Shown here: one piece after another, positions 14,001 to 26,300 of the stretch
Layout: each line of letters starts with the position of its first letter
Position numbering within the stretch: position 1 is the stretch's first letter
Source: Hanleya hanleyi
Taxonomy: Eukaryota > Mollusca > Polyplacophora > Lepidopleurida > Hanleyidae
Assembly (NCBI GenBank): GCA_036873755.1
Contig: JAVTVY010019576.1
Location: 1 to 64,000, forward strand
Reading direction: 5' to 3'
DNA length: 64,000 bases
Notes under the pieces: model-generated
Database searches by the model: none
What the model saw: only the letters and a program-made list of their open reading frames with translations
What the model was told of the DNA's origin: nothing
Translations under genes and position numbers: made by a program

Positions 14001-16450
14001 ACCAATGAAATACTCTCTCGTTATACCTATTTATAAGTTCGAAGTCTATATATTATTGTCTCTGGCGATCTAGACCGCTATTCAGATATGCCAGACCGCT
14101 ATTCAGACCGGCATGTAAACGGTCATTCGTTGTAGCGCCCCCTATCGTCCGATGTAGGGACTGATGACTCCAACTTGTAGCCAATGAAATACTCTCTCAC
14201 TATGCCTATTTTTAAGTTTGAAGTGTTTATATTATTGTCTCTGACGATCTAGACCGCTATTCAGATAGGGCAGACCGCTATTCAGACCGGCATGTAAACG
14301 GTCACTCATAGTAGCGCCCCCTGGCGACCGATGTTGGAACTGATGACTCCAACTTGTAGCCAATGAAATACTCTCACGCTATGCCTATTTATAAGTTCGA
14401 AGTGTTCATATTATTGTCTCTGGCGATCTAGACCGCTATTCAGATAGGACAGACCGCTATTCAGAACGACATGTAAACGGTCACTCATAGTAGCGCCCCC
14501 TGGCGACCGATGTTGGAACTGATGACTCCAACTTGTAGCCAATGAAATACTCTCTCGCTATACCTTTTTATAAGTTCGAAGTGTATATATTATTGTCTCT
14601 GGCGATCTAGACCGCTATTCAGATATGCCAGACCGCTATTCAGACCGGCATGTAAACGGTCATTCGTTGTAGCGCCCCCTATCGTCCGATGTAGGGACTG
14701 ATGACTCCAACTTGTAGCCAATGAAATACTCTCTCACTATACCTATTTTTAAGTTTGAAGTGTTTATATTATTGTCTCTGGCGATCTAGACCGCTATTCA
14801 GATAGGGCAGACCGCTATTCAGACCGGCATGTAAACGGTCACTCGTTGTAGCGCCCCCTGGCGACCGATGTTGGAACTGATGACTCGAACTTGTAGCCAA
14901 TGAAATACTCTCTCATTATACCTATTTATAAGTTCGAAGTGTTTATATTATTGTCTCTGGCGATCTAGACCGCTATTCAGATAGGACAGACCGCTATTCA
15001 GAACGACATGTAAACGGTCACTCATAGTAGCGCCCCCTGGCGACCGATGTTGGAACTGATGACTCCAACTTGTAGCCAATGAAATACTCTCTCGTTATAC
15101 CTTTTTATAAGTTCGAAGTGTATATATTATTGTCTCTGGGGATCTAGACCGCTATTCAGATATGCCAGACCGCTATTCAGACCAGCATGTAAACGGTCAT
15201 TCGTAGTAGCGCCCCCTATCGTCCGATGTAGGGACTGATGACTCCAACTTGTAGCCAATGAAATACTCTCTCATTATACCTATTTTTAAGTTTGAAGTGT
15301 TTATATTATTGTCTCTGGCGATCTAGACCGCTATTCAGATAGGGCAGACCGCTATTCAGACCGGTAAACGGGCATTCGTAGTAGCGCCCCCTATAGTTCG
15401 ATGTAGGGACTGATGACTCCAACTTGTAGCCAATGAAATACTCTCTCATTATACCTATTTATCAGTTGGAAGTGTTTATATTATTGTCTCTGGCGATCTA
15501 GACCGCTATTCAGATATGCCAGACCGCTATTCAGACCGGCATGTAAACGGTCATTCGTTGTAGCGCCCCATATCGTCCGATGTAGGGACTGATGACTCCA
15601 ACTTGTAGCCAATGAAATACTCTCTCATTATACCTATTTATCAGTTGGAAGTGTTTATATTATTGTCTCTGGCGATCTAGACCGCTATTCAGATAGGGCA
15701 GACCGCTATTCAGACCGGCATGTAAACGGTCACTCATAGTAGCGCCCCCTGGCGACCGATGTTGGAACTGATGACTCCAACTTGTAGCCAATGAAATACT
15801 CTCTCATTATACCTATTTATAAGTTCGAAGTGTTTATATTATTGTCTCTGGCGATCTAGACCGCTATTCAGATAGGACAGACCGCTATTCAGAACGACAT
15901 GTAAACGGTCACTCATAGTAGCGCCCCCTGGCGACGGATGTTGGAACTGATGACTCCAACTTGTAGCCAATGAAATACTCTCTCGTTATACCTTTTTATA
16001 AGTTCGAAGTGTATATATTATTGTCTCTGGGGATCTAGACCGCTATTCAGATATGCCAGTCCGCTATTCAGACCAGCATGTAAACGGTCATTCGTAGTAG
16101 CGCCCCCTATCGTCCGATGTAGGGACTGATGACTCCAACTTGTAGCCAATGAAATACTCTCTCATTATCCCTATTTATAAGTTCGAAGTGTATATATTAT
16201 TGTCTCTGGCGGTCTAGACCGCTATTCAGATATGACAGACCGCTATTCAGACCGACATGTAAACGGGCATTCATAGAAGCGCCCCCTGGCGACGGATATG
16301 GGAACTGAAGACTCCATCTTCTAGCTCGTGATATACTCTCTGAACAGTCCTATTTACAAGTTCGAAGCTTTTGTATTATGGGATATGGCAAGGTAGACCG
16401 CTATTCAGATAGGCCAGACCGCTATTCGGATAGCCAGATACTCATAATAG
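5040..16450. repeat. 179-bp satellite array (about 63 units) with CTCF-like motif in each unit
   Basis: Head-to-tail satellite with a unit of 179 bp, measured at 9,243, 9,422, 9,601 and 9,780. Each unit has two direct copies of GACCGCTATTCAGA about 22 bp apart, then CATGTAAACGG, then TAGCGCCCCCTNGCG, then ACTCCAACTTGTAGCCAATG, CTCTCATTATACC and TATTATTGTCTCTGGCG. The TAGCGCCCCCT core is preserved in most units, always in the same orientation, while the bases after it alternate (TATCG, TAGCG, TGGCG). The edges (5.04-5.3 kb and 16.25-16.45 kb) are more diverged, as expected when the ends of an array escape homogenisation. Two 73-codon frames at 9,133-9,354 and 9,670-9,891 are satellite translations, not genes. 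Confidence 0.95.
7930..10340. repeat. Higher-order 11-mer duplication inside the 179-bp satellite
   Basis: Rare variants recur exactly 1,969 bp apart, which is 11 x 179. Examples are ATTATCTCTG at 7,972 and 9,941 and GCGATCAAGA at 8,161 and 10,130. The block from about 7.93 to 8.37 kb is therefore a copy of 9.90-10.34 kb. A 3-unit step (537 bp) links 9,133-9,354 with 9,670-9,891. Another block, 8.39-8.96 kb, recurs near 13.04-13.61 kb, an offset of about 26 units. This pattern points to repeated local unequal exchange or amplification rather than uniform homogenisation. Confidence 0.8.
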
Positions 16451-16479
16451 CGCCACTACCAGCGCCCCCTGGCGTCAGA

Positions 16480-19400
16480 TTTGGGATATGAATATGAAAA
16501 CATATGAAGCAGGACTTTCTCTCTTACTATGCAGAGTTTGGAGTTCAAAATACTCATAATAAAGAAAATACAGATGTTTTTCTCCATGTCTGAGGAAATA
16601 ATGACTGGTCCCCTCGAATAACGAATAGCGAACTGCGAACCGCGGTCTAACTTTACGAACGTAATATATAGCCCGGTGTGACATGATGCCCTTGCGCGCT
16701 TCCGAAACTGCCCTTTTACTACTACTCCACGACTGCACATGTGCAGAATGACGTCATTTCCACGACCCAGCCCCTCCAATCGGAGTCACAAGTGCTTCAC
16801 ATTGATACCTCCCCCGACCCATTCAGACCTTATTCAAGAAGTTGAACATTTTAACAATACCCAAGTTGAACCTATCTGTTCATTGCCCCCACAAATTACC
16901 CATGAGTTCTAGACATTTTCATATATTGATGTAGACCCGTTAGGGTCTGATGACCCTAGGGTCATCCAGATATATATATAGGGGAGCTGTAACTCTTGTA
17001 ACAGAAAGTGCCCGGTTTACTCTTGCACAAAACAAAGTTCTTGCACTGAAAGAAATAGTTCTGAAGCTTTTTCTTCTTGATAACCTGTTTTTTGTCTTTT
17101 GAATTCTTTTTGTTGTTCTTTTATGTAAGCTGAATGTAGTAGATGTGTTTTGATGTTTTTTCAAGTGCTCAGTTGTTGTTTTTGAGGGTTAGATGTTTCT
17201 AGGTAAAAGTATGTCGTCTGCTAGACCAGAGACTGTCGCCTGCTAAACCAGGGACTATAAGAGGAAAATGCTGGTTGATTTTTGGTCTGTGTATGTCACA
17301 ATTTTTTCGACATGAAATGGCTTGTTTGGTCAATATTAATGTATATTTGTTGTATACTGCATTTCCAGTTTCATGTTCCTCTTCACTTTCCTCATTTCTT
17401 TGTTTTCACTGTGTTTGAAAGGAAATTTTGGCAAATGAATTTGAGAGTTCCCTCTCCTTGAGACCCTCTTCAGCAATGTGACATAGCCAGTGAAGCCAGT
17501 GGTTTTCATGTACATTGTACCTACAGCAAAGTGTGGGTAGCTTTCTAAGTCAGTTCTTCTGCTGACCCAGCTTTGTCAGCTTTAGCAACTAATATGTACA
17601 AGTAGCTTACTCAGAGTAATATTGGCCATACATTCTTTTGTCATTAATCCATGATATGGTAAAGAGTTAATTACCAACAGCTTGATCAAGTGTCATATCC
17701 AAATCCTCTAACCAGCCCTCTTCCATAAAGAATTAGAGCATTTCCACAAAGTGGATGCTCTTATGTTTTCATGAGAAACGGCTTCGCCGGATTCGCCGCC
17801 GCCGCCGCGACTTTAAACGTGAATATCTCTGAAATCCTCTGAAACCGTTAAATATTTTCGGGTCAGACTTTGTGTGCTATCTGCTTAGGCCGGGGAAATT
17901 GGTTGTGTTTCGATACCCGCTGCTCACCACTAGGTGGCGTTGTAGTCAGAGTATAGGTAAACCTGTCTCTGACGATTTCGTCTGAACGGCTTGTCTGATT
18001 TCTTTGAAATTTTATTACAATGGTCTTGAAGGATAGTCAATGTGCTGAAAAGATTTTGGTGTAGCTGGCATAACTATAAATGCAAGTTTTTTGCGTCTCA
18101 AAAAAAAAATGAAATGAAAATTAATCAATTCGCTTGGAGAAATATTTAAAAACTGTTCTATTCTAGGTTGCCAAGCATAAATATAGGATTGCCGACATGA
18201 TAATTCCCTTTCGGTGCGAACCAATTTGCCATTTAAATGAAAAATCTCATTTATCTGACCATGGAGCTATAAATCGAAAGGAGACACTGTTCCACAAGCC
18301 AGGACTGACTGGCCAGCGCTCACGCCCGCTGAACTTTTGTGTTTTGAATAGCCGTCCAGCTGGGCTGCGTCTCTTTCATGTTCAATGTACGATGCTGCTC
18401 TGTGATCCTGCGACTCCTTTCTGTTAAATTAGAAATGGCCGGAAGTGAGGTGTCATCATGCGCAGTCTCCACAAATTAAAATCACCAAGTGAAAATTATG
18501 CGCATATGTCATGTTTATTTATTTGAAATAATTTCCCTTATCACAATATTTGAGTCATGGCTGTATGTCTTATTGGTGCTGAGCTACGGGACTTTGAAAA
18601 CAGGCTGTCATTTCTCTATCTATATTGTATTTTCTCCTTTTATGCTAACTTCCGCATTTCCAAACATGACCCAAAAATGTGAGCGAGTAGCTATTACTAT
18701 AGGGAATCGGAAAATCTATGGTTCTTACGGGAGGCTTATCCCGTTCGTGCAAAATTAGCGATTGAAAATATACATATTTCTCCATTTGAAATACATGGTG
18801 ACTTCTGCCAAACTATGAAAATTGCACACTTTTAATGACAAAATAACCCACTTTCCGCATTTCAAACCGGGGAAAAGTTATGCTTATGTTAAAGGTTATA
18901 CCAAATGACTCTATACTACTCCGCATTAAAACATACCCAGTAGTGTTCCAAACAACAAATTAGTATTTTTTTCTCGAATAATGTCGTCGAAGTGGGTCTT
19001 AGGACACGAATAGCACACATGTGGGGAAAAACGTATTGGAGCCGTGACCTCTGGTGCATGACGTCACAACCTGATTACGATTGCGCCGTAAACGTCATAG
19101 TCTATGACGTCGGGCGTTGTTACGAAAGATTCACCCAACTGTGGGAGTTCTAGCGTGATGTCGCTGACATTTGGACGTCACAACAGGCATTTGAGCCAGA
19201 TCGTAATCAGGTTGTGACGTCACAGGTCAAGCGGCCACAGCTTTCGCCGTTTTGAAAGGGGCATGAAATCGTCGCACTTTACTGCTGCTATTTCCAACCT
19301 TGGGCAGTTTGAAAACATACAAAAATGTAAAACAAGTCTATATAATCACCTCTACAACAATTTAGCACAAAAAAGTAGCAGATTTTGAGACCATTTTGTA

Positions 19401-19842
19401 TAACCTTTAAAGATCGTAAACAGATCTATATCCTCGTGTTTAGCATTTCCGGGAGGGTTTACCTCAATTTGAATAAAATGGGATTTAGTAAGCATTACTT
19501 CGGCGTTTTCTCTGTATTTGATGCTTCAAACAAGCTATTAAGTAATGACCCGGCGTCCGTTTGTGTATACCCCCATGGGAGCTGATTGCTCGGTGAGTAA
19601 TCCGCGAATACACAGTTGGCAGTGCGATCGTTTAACGGTCGCTTTTGAGATTATAACAGGCCCATTGAAAGTTATTGTTTTGCCGTTAGAAGATTGCGAT
19701 TGCAGGTATTTATAATCAAGAAAAAGATATTACTCAAGCCAGGACAAATTATTGTCAATACAACGAAAAATATATACATGCGGTGTTCCTCACAATGGGA
19801 AAAGAACACTTTTTTTTATATTTAAAGCCAGACTAGCGATAT
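16480..19842. other. Intergenic stretch with no recognisable gene
   Basis: I see no coding region with family support here. The short open frames on both strands lack splice context or domains. Notable points are a GC-rich GCCGCCGCCGCCGCG run near 17,795, a single CTCF-like CCACTAGGTGGCG at about 17,930, and a CRE-rich inverted repeat at 19,059-19,222 described separately. Confidence 0.5.
19059..19222. repeat. Inverted repeat, 23-bp perfect arms with CRE motif
   Basis: A 23-bp arm at 19,059-19,081, starting TGACGTCACAACC, is repeated in inverted orientation at 19,200-19,222. The spacer of about 118 bp contains further TGACGT half-sites. Each arm carries a full TGACGTCA (CRE) palindrome. It resembles a small foldback or MITE. 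No target-site duplication was evident to me. Confidence 0.7.
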
Positions 19843-19846
19843 TTAA

Positions 19847-19940
19847 AGGAGAAGAAAACATATGACTAATGTATACACTGAATGAAAGATCCATCTCCCC
19901 CGTATCCAAAAATGTAAGCAAATATTTTTTGCGATTTTTT
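19847..19940 (+). repeat. Kolobok left terminal inverted repeat (94 bp)
   Basis: Begins AGGAGAAGAAAACATATGAC and ends GCGATTTTTT. It matches the reverse complement of 29,698-29,791 with about two mismatches (ATCC against ACCT in the middle). It is flanked on the outside by TTAA. Confidence 0.95.
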
Positions 19941-20078
19941 CTACTCGATTAAATCGGCGTTCAATCTGCGCATCGTGGTCACTTCAGCGTGCCGCCATTT
20001 TTGCTCCGGTCGTCTACGCGTGTGACGTCACTCGGGCCTGATCGCTCTCTAGCGGGGAAGGCGAAAATATAAAGCAGC

Positions 20079-21692
20079 ATGGCGGACGAAAGCGATCACA
20101 GTGACAGTTCTACCTCCGACGAATCGTTCGTTAATGACGTTCAGGAAAACCGAAATGGACTACAAGCTTACCAATTTGAACCAAGAAGACGAGACGATAG
20201 CACCACATCATCGTCAGATAATAGCGAGAGCGAAGAAAGTAGTGGAGATGAGACTGAAGGGATAGGTGGTCGCATGGACACTTTGGACTGGTGCACATGT
20301 GGTCACTGTTCAACAGAACACTTGAGCCGCGACAGAGAATGCTTTTGTTGCCAGGAGAGTGCTCGAACTCGTGCAGTTGCTGCTCCAACCAATGCAGGTA
20401 CGTTTAATTTCAAAGTAGTAAGGGATTTCACCAGAAAAACTGAAGAAAATATATCGATCTTGCAAGTCTCGAATTATCGAAAGGGTCTGTGTCATATTCT
20501 TCCATAAACTCGAGCCGTTTTTTTGAATATTTTGGCCGATTCAGATCCCAAACTTCAAGTTCCCATTCACAATTGATTGTTGAACTTGAGGGTCCAATTT
20601 TTGTTAGTGAATTCCGTTGCAATAAATCGCAAAATCTTTTTCTAGAAGCGATTCCTTCAAACATCCTTTCAAATGGAGCTAACACCACTACAAATTCGTT
20701 TGCTTTTTTTTTTGTTCATACGTTTTCTGAACTGGATTGGCTCTAGAACCGGCCCGGAACTAAAAACTGAAGTTTAGTCTTAGATACACAAATTTACTCC
20801 AATCCTAAAGGCTTGTCTATTATACTGAAATCTATTATATCAATAACAGATCATAGTTTGAAATAAAGTAAGACAGCAGTGAAAGGGGTGGTCTTGTCAA
20901 GTTTTGTGTATCGAAGGAGAGGAGGGAGGTCATACTGGACCATTTACATGCATCAGAGTTAGAAAAAATAACCCTAAAACCTTATTCATTTTTTCCTTTA
21001 TATCTTTTTACCTCTTGCCTTTCAGACACCTCCATATGCGTAACAAATAATGGGGACTTCACTCTTCTCTGCCTTACACCAGTGGTTTTGAGAAATGTAC
21101 TGGTTGCGTTGAATAATGTGCGAGCAGATCATTGGAATGTCAATCCGGCGAACAACAGGTAATTAATGCAATTTCTTTAAACTATCAAAGACTCAGAGAC
21201 AGATAAATCCATAATCTGAGTAAATTCAAGAATCCAGGAAAATATTGGATCCTGTGAATGATTTCAGTTGAAATTCTGAAAAATTTATCAGGTTGATTCC
21301 AGTACAGCTCAGGATCATCATCTCTTTTTTCCCTGGTCTATGTGGTTCGAAATGAAATCGATTCATCGCTCAACTTGGTAACCACACTCCAGTATGCATG
21401 AATGTGAAAATAATTCGGTAATATCAATCTAATTATATTTCATTGTTTTGAGCAGGATGGAACTACACAGCTATCCAGCACATACATTTTTTGTTATATG
21501 ATTGCTATTTTTAGTGGACTCCGATATGCTGCCTATCGGCAATTTACATGGTGGGCCCATGGAAGACTTGGACCTGGATGTCGGAGAGTGGTTCCTGCTT
21601 GCGCGACACATGCCATTCGACAAGCATTCCCCAAGGATCCAGATGAGTACGTTGGGTTTCATTCCGGAGAAGACAGTGACGATGAAAACTGA
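20079..21692 (+). CDS. P2X7 ballast-domain-like protein, three exons, inside Kolobok
   Basis: Predicted exons are 20,079-20,397, 21,026-21,158 and 21,515-21,692. All junctions are GT/AG, the reading phases agree, and the product is 209 aa. The N-terminal 70 residues are acidic and Ser-rich and include YQFEP. A Cys cluster follows, LDWCTCGHCS...ECFCCQE (Cys 72, 74, 77, 88, 90, 91). The last exon gives RYAAYRQFTWWAHGRLGPG followed by RRVVPACATHAIRQAFP and YVGFHS. This is the order seen in the zinc- and GDP-binding 'ballast' C-terminal domain of vertebrate P2X7 receptors. There are no channel transmembrane segments, so it is not a receptor; it is probably a soluble, zinc-binding protein of unknown role. 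It lies within the Kolobok ends, convergent with the transposase, with CRE and GCCGCCAT motifs about 60-90 bp upstream of the start. Confidence 0.88.
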
Positions 21693-23376
21693 AAATCTAA
21701 CCAATTATTTTTCATATATGTACATATTTGTTAAAAAGAATCTGTGAAACTTATTAAATTTAAGTCCATTTATTTCAAAAAATTGGGTTTTTTTCATTTT
21801 TTCTGACCTGGCCTCCTGATTGGGAAAACCAAAAAAGAAACAATGCTGCAACACTGGTCTCTGCCTATGATATTTCATTTATAATGCAAGTTTCAGCATA
21901 GTATAATAGTGTGATTCCTCCCAATATATACATGCACAAAGGAGAAGCATACAAAAGAGAAAATATGCACAAAACGTACCAAATGCATAGAAAACCCATG
22001 GCAAATGTACATAATAAATGACTACAGCCATAGAGACCAAAGACAGTCCAATAGCAGGACTTGTGTATGGTTATGGTGAACCAGTTCATGTATCTCATTC
22101 CCAAAACTCAAGGTTTACAATTAGGGGGCTTCCATACAGTATGAATGCTCCATTTGAAGGGGGGGGGGGGGTGTAATAGGACTCCTGAAAGGTACAACTC
22201 TTCAGCCCAAGAAGGCGTGAAAATACTATTGCACACGTGACCTCAGGCCTTGGTGAGGCACAGTGCAAAACTTTTACAATATTGGCAAGACAAAATTATT
22301 TTATCCAGACTTTCGAGCGAAGGCTTTTGTACAGATGCCTATATAACACGGGGAAAATAACATCTTAAGAATTGTTTGCCACAATGAAACTATTTTTTCC
22401 AGTATTGACTATGTTAAAGTATTGCCCTGTGCCTCTGCTTTGTCCGATGTCATGTGTGCAAAATATGCATCTCTGATTTCAGACACATTCCTATCAGAAG
22501 GAAGTATGTAAACTAAAAAAGGGTTGCCTCACTTGTGTTGGCAATTCATTTGCTAGACTCATACATTGTCCTTAGATTTACAGATCACAGCCTTAGATTT
22601 GGCCAACACCGATGGGCTGATTTGCATGGCCGAGTGACACACCAGTCCTGATCTGGACCAGTGACATCAGACAGATATGGGCACAAGAGATAATTTCTAA
22701 AAACAACTAGACAAAGAGTATTGCTGGAGTTACCACTAAGGAGAATAGACCAGAATATCTTTACTTGCTGATCACAGCGCCCCGAGAGGCTAACAATCAA
22801 ATTTAATACAGAAAAATAGAAAAAATAAAATAATAATCCCATCCGTAGATTATTTATGATTTCCACTAATATTTAACCCCACAAAACATTACCACAATAC
22901 TACTGTCAATGCCCAGACGCTATTCCGGCCCAGGGGCGGAGGACAGTCAGACGGAGATGGCTCATTCCCATCTCCTACTGACGACCACCATCCGCCCCAG
23001 GCCGAAATCCCGGCTCGATGCGCCCTCCGCCAGGCGAGTGGGAGCAGGCCCAGTCCCGACCCCTGCCTGACAACGGCTGACCCATCGAGTCAGGGGCGAC
23101 CTGCAGTGGTATACATGTATTGTGGGAGCTCTTGAATCATGGATGTATTTTGAAATCAGAGACGCATAATATCAACCAATCAGCGATACAAGATGATGGA
23201 CAGTGCTTTACTTCAGATCTCCGATAGTCTGGTGGCAAAGTATGAGTCTTGCTCATTCGCATGCTATAAGTTATTGCATGTTACAATGGAGATCATCCAC
23301 ACATTGTGAACTAAATTTCAAGTAAGTCCAGTCAGAAGAGCAACACTGTAACCGGTCTTTGGTATCCATCCTCAAT
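21693..23376. other. Convergent intergenic region of the Kolobok element
   Basis: This lies between the 3' ends of the two element genes. It is AT-rich and contains a run of ten or more G near 22,150 and a GC-rich foldback at about 22,915-23,115. The open frames seen here have no family support. Confidence 0.5.
22915..23115. repeat. GC-rich foldback between the Kolobok genes
   Basis: An imperfect hairpin in otherwise AT-rich DNA. GGCCCAGGGGCGGA, AGTCAG and GGAGATGG on the left pair with CCATCTCC, CTGAC and TCCGCCCCAGGCC on the right, around 22,935-23,005. A second GC-rich part follows to about 23,115. It could be a nested MITE or a structured 3' end or terminator between convergent genes. 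I could not define a target-site duplication. Confidence 0.5.
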
Positions 23377-26300
23377 CTACTGGAATCGTGTCTTGAACAG
23401 TTCTTCAAGTTCACTTTTTTCTGGTCTGGCGACCTTAGCCACATTCCTTGGCATTTCAGCTGGACGGTCAATTCCTCTCAATTTAACCTTGTCCCTGTGC
23501 ACCTCAAATACTCGCTTGACAATCTCGAACATGTGCTCAGATTTCACTTTGCCGTACCGGTTCTTCAAAACATACAACTTCCGTCTCTTTGAGTATACCA
23601 CAGAAGTAGCTGGTTTCCCCGACTTGTCTTTTTTCTGTTCCCTGCGGGAGTTGTTCCAATCTAATGCGGCTAGCATGAGCCTTGCGGACATTCCTGCCAA
23701 AGAGAAAGCAAATATTATTCAAATTAATATATATTGGAAGATAGTATAGAAAAGTGGTTTGGCAGAAATTGCATGGAGCCATCCAAATATAAATAGTAAT
23801 ATGTATGCAGGAAATCCTCCTTTAAATGCATATGCACCATAGGGTTATAAAGAGGACCAAAGGGAAGTGAGAGAGTGCCGGAAATCGATCAATTATTTCT
23901 AGTTCAATGCTTGACCATAACTTGTTTACTCACCAAAATTCAAACCACTTAATACCAATATTCCATTTCAGATGAACAGAAAATTCCCATGACCTCTCTC
24001 CCGGTAGTTTTGATTTTCCATTCAAGTTCCCTATTAAACCTCAGAATCGGAATAATGTTACTAACCATCATAATGGAAGTGTTGTCTCTTTGGACAGTAC
24101 TTCAGCAACATGTTATGGAAGATCTCCAGCTCGCCTGTATGACAAAACCTGGTGAGATGTGTCAAGGCCTTCAGAAGAACTGTGCTCGTTACAATCTTTT
24201 GCAGAGCTGCAAACGCAGGAGACTTTGGTTTCAACCATTTTGTAGCCTTCTTGTCAGCTGCAGAGAGAGGGGGATGATCACACTTGTGGAATTTCTTATT
24301 CCCAGACCATTTATGTTTGTTGGTGACATGGTGCAGAACAGACAGCCATTTTTCTCTGGAAAAATAACAGTATTGTTGTCATATAGCACACATGAAACAA
24401 ATTCTTCATGAAAAATTTACATACAAATTTACAATCAGTGGAACATATGAATTCAGATAGTAATGGATAAATGGAGATGTGCACTGGAAGACAGGTATCC
24501 TCACATGTCCCCAGATCACTATTGATAGTGAATTGAATTTGTGCTTTCCAAGAAATTTAGAAAAGTAGAAAGAACACTTCACACCTATGGTCGAGCCCAT
24601 AAACCTACCGCAAAACCTGTCCATCCTTTCCACAGGTAGCACACGCCCACCACAAATGATTACTTATGCTTTGGATCCAAGGGGCAAGGTCTGCACATGT
24701 CTTAGTTTTAGCCTTGGCAGTCAGTTTCTTGACAATGCCTTTGGCAAGGTGCCATGTGTCAAACTGGTGATTTATCTGTAAAGAAAGTAATAAAAATACA
24801 CCATCTGACAAACAATTTGCAGCAGAAAGATTTAGTTTTTGTCAGCTGGCATGTAAATAAGGATTACATGTCATGACATGTACCAAATACAGACTCAATT
24901 TCATTCCTACATGTATTAGCATGATTGCAATCATCTTCACAAGTCAAGGTAAATCCTAATTCTCACAGGGGGTTTACCAGGACATTTTTGGTTATTCGAA
25001 TGAGTTCATGAGTTGATCAGTACAATATCGTACATTTCAACCACACATTTGTTTTGAATTGGCCAAGATATCCCAAGCCTGCGGCTTTTGTCGATTTCAG
25101 CTTGACATCAAAGCAGTTTGGCCTGCGATGAAATTCGAACCTGTCACAGCGGATTTGCCTAATCAGCTAGCTTGCATTCACTGATTGGGTTGATTTAGAG
25201 GAAACCGCTCGATCTATTTATATCCATAACTCGTATGGGTAACAACCGAGTGTGTCGGTCCTAACAGATCAATCGATGCACTGGCTAGTGAGAATGGAAG
25301 CCATTTTTTTAATAAAGATGACAATTCAGCCAATATGTACCTGTTCATAGTCCTTCCTCATCATACTGCTGACCATGTTGTGGCGATCTGTAGCCAATAT
25401 GCCCACATTCACCCCACTGTCAGTCACCTCCTTCAGACACCTCCTCAGACCCTCAGGCTCCATGTGGTTGGAATTCTTGACCTGTTAGTATAATCGACAA
25501 TAATAATTGGTCTATGGAATACTAAAAGTTCACTGGACCTACCAAGACATCACTTGGACCATGAAATGAATATTCATATTTTTATTGGCCATGATTCAAC
25601 TCCAGTGCTTCATTTTTGAGGAGAATGATCACTGGCCTGTAGCTACATGTACCACTCACATGAATTTGATTTGACAAGTTTGAGAAGAGTGAAATATAGT
25701 TATTGATAAATATAAAAATCTATCTATCTATAGAGTCAGTCACTCTCCTTGATTTCAAAATTCCTCTCCTGGAAATTTCTGAGAGATATTTTTAGCCCAT
25801 TTGCTAAATGGAGATACAGGTAGAACACCTGTAGAACACAATATTCATCCAATGACCACTAACTGTTGTAATGACGAATGGTTTCTCAAATACAGTTTTT
25901 GACCCAACTGTTTCTCGAAAGGGCTTTCAAGATTCCCAGCGATAATTTTATACCTAACTGTTAAAGTATCTACTGCACCTTGCATGGTTCTTTGCAGAAA
26001 TATGACTGGTTCCTCAAGCAATGAAGGCTTCTGATTTGAGATGTGTCCAGTGCTTTTACCTGCAGCATACACCGCAATCAGAAAGCCTGGAAACCAGTTA
26101 CAGATCTGCCATTGTCTCGCTAAAGGGATACCCAAACCGATATTTACAATTTTTCAAACATTTACCATAATATTTACCTCTGAAACCTGTACAAGTTTCA
26201 TCGAAACTATCTTCCTCGTGCCCGTCTTTCCATCACCATCTGTGTGCATTAAAGTATAGGAACCATATTTGGCGGTGTGGCCAGGGCTATCACATCGGCC

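Noticed and set aside
5040..16450. CRISPR-like array
   Set aside because: Units are 179 bp with no constant repeat/variable spacer pattern and no cas genes; it is a eukaryotic satellite.
20079..21692. A true P2X receptor gene
   Set aside because: No transmembrane segments or ATP-binding ectodomain; only the ballast-like domain is present and the gene lies within transposon ends.
22150..22165. Poly-G run as a quadruplex regulator
   Set aside because: A single homopolymer without further G tracts; no reason to assign function.
23989..24411. 140-codon plus-strand frame
   Set aside because: Shadow of transposase exon 7 on the minus strand, which has the family motifs and matching splice sites.
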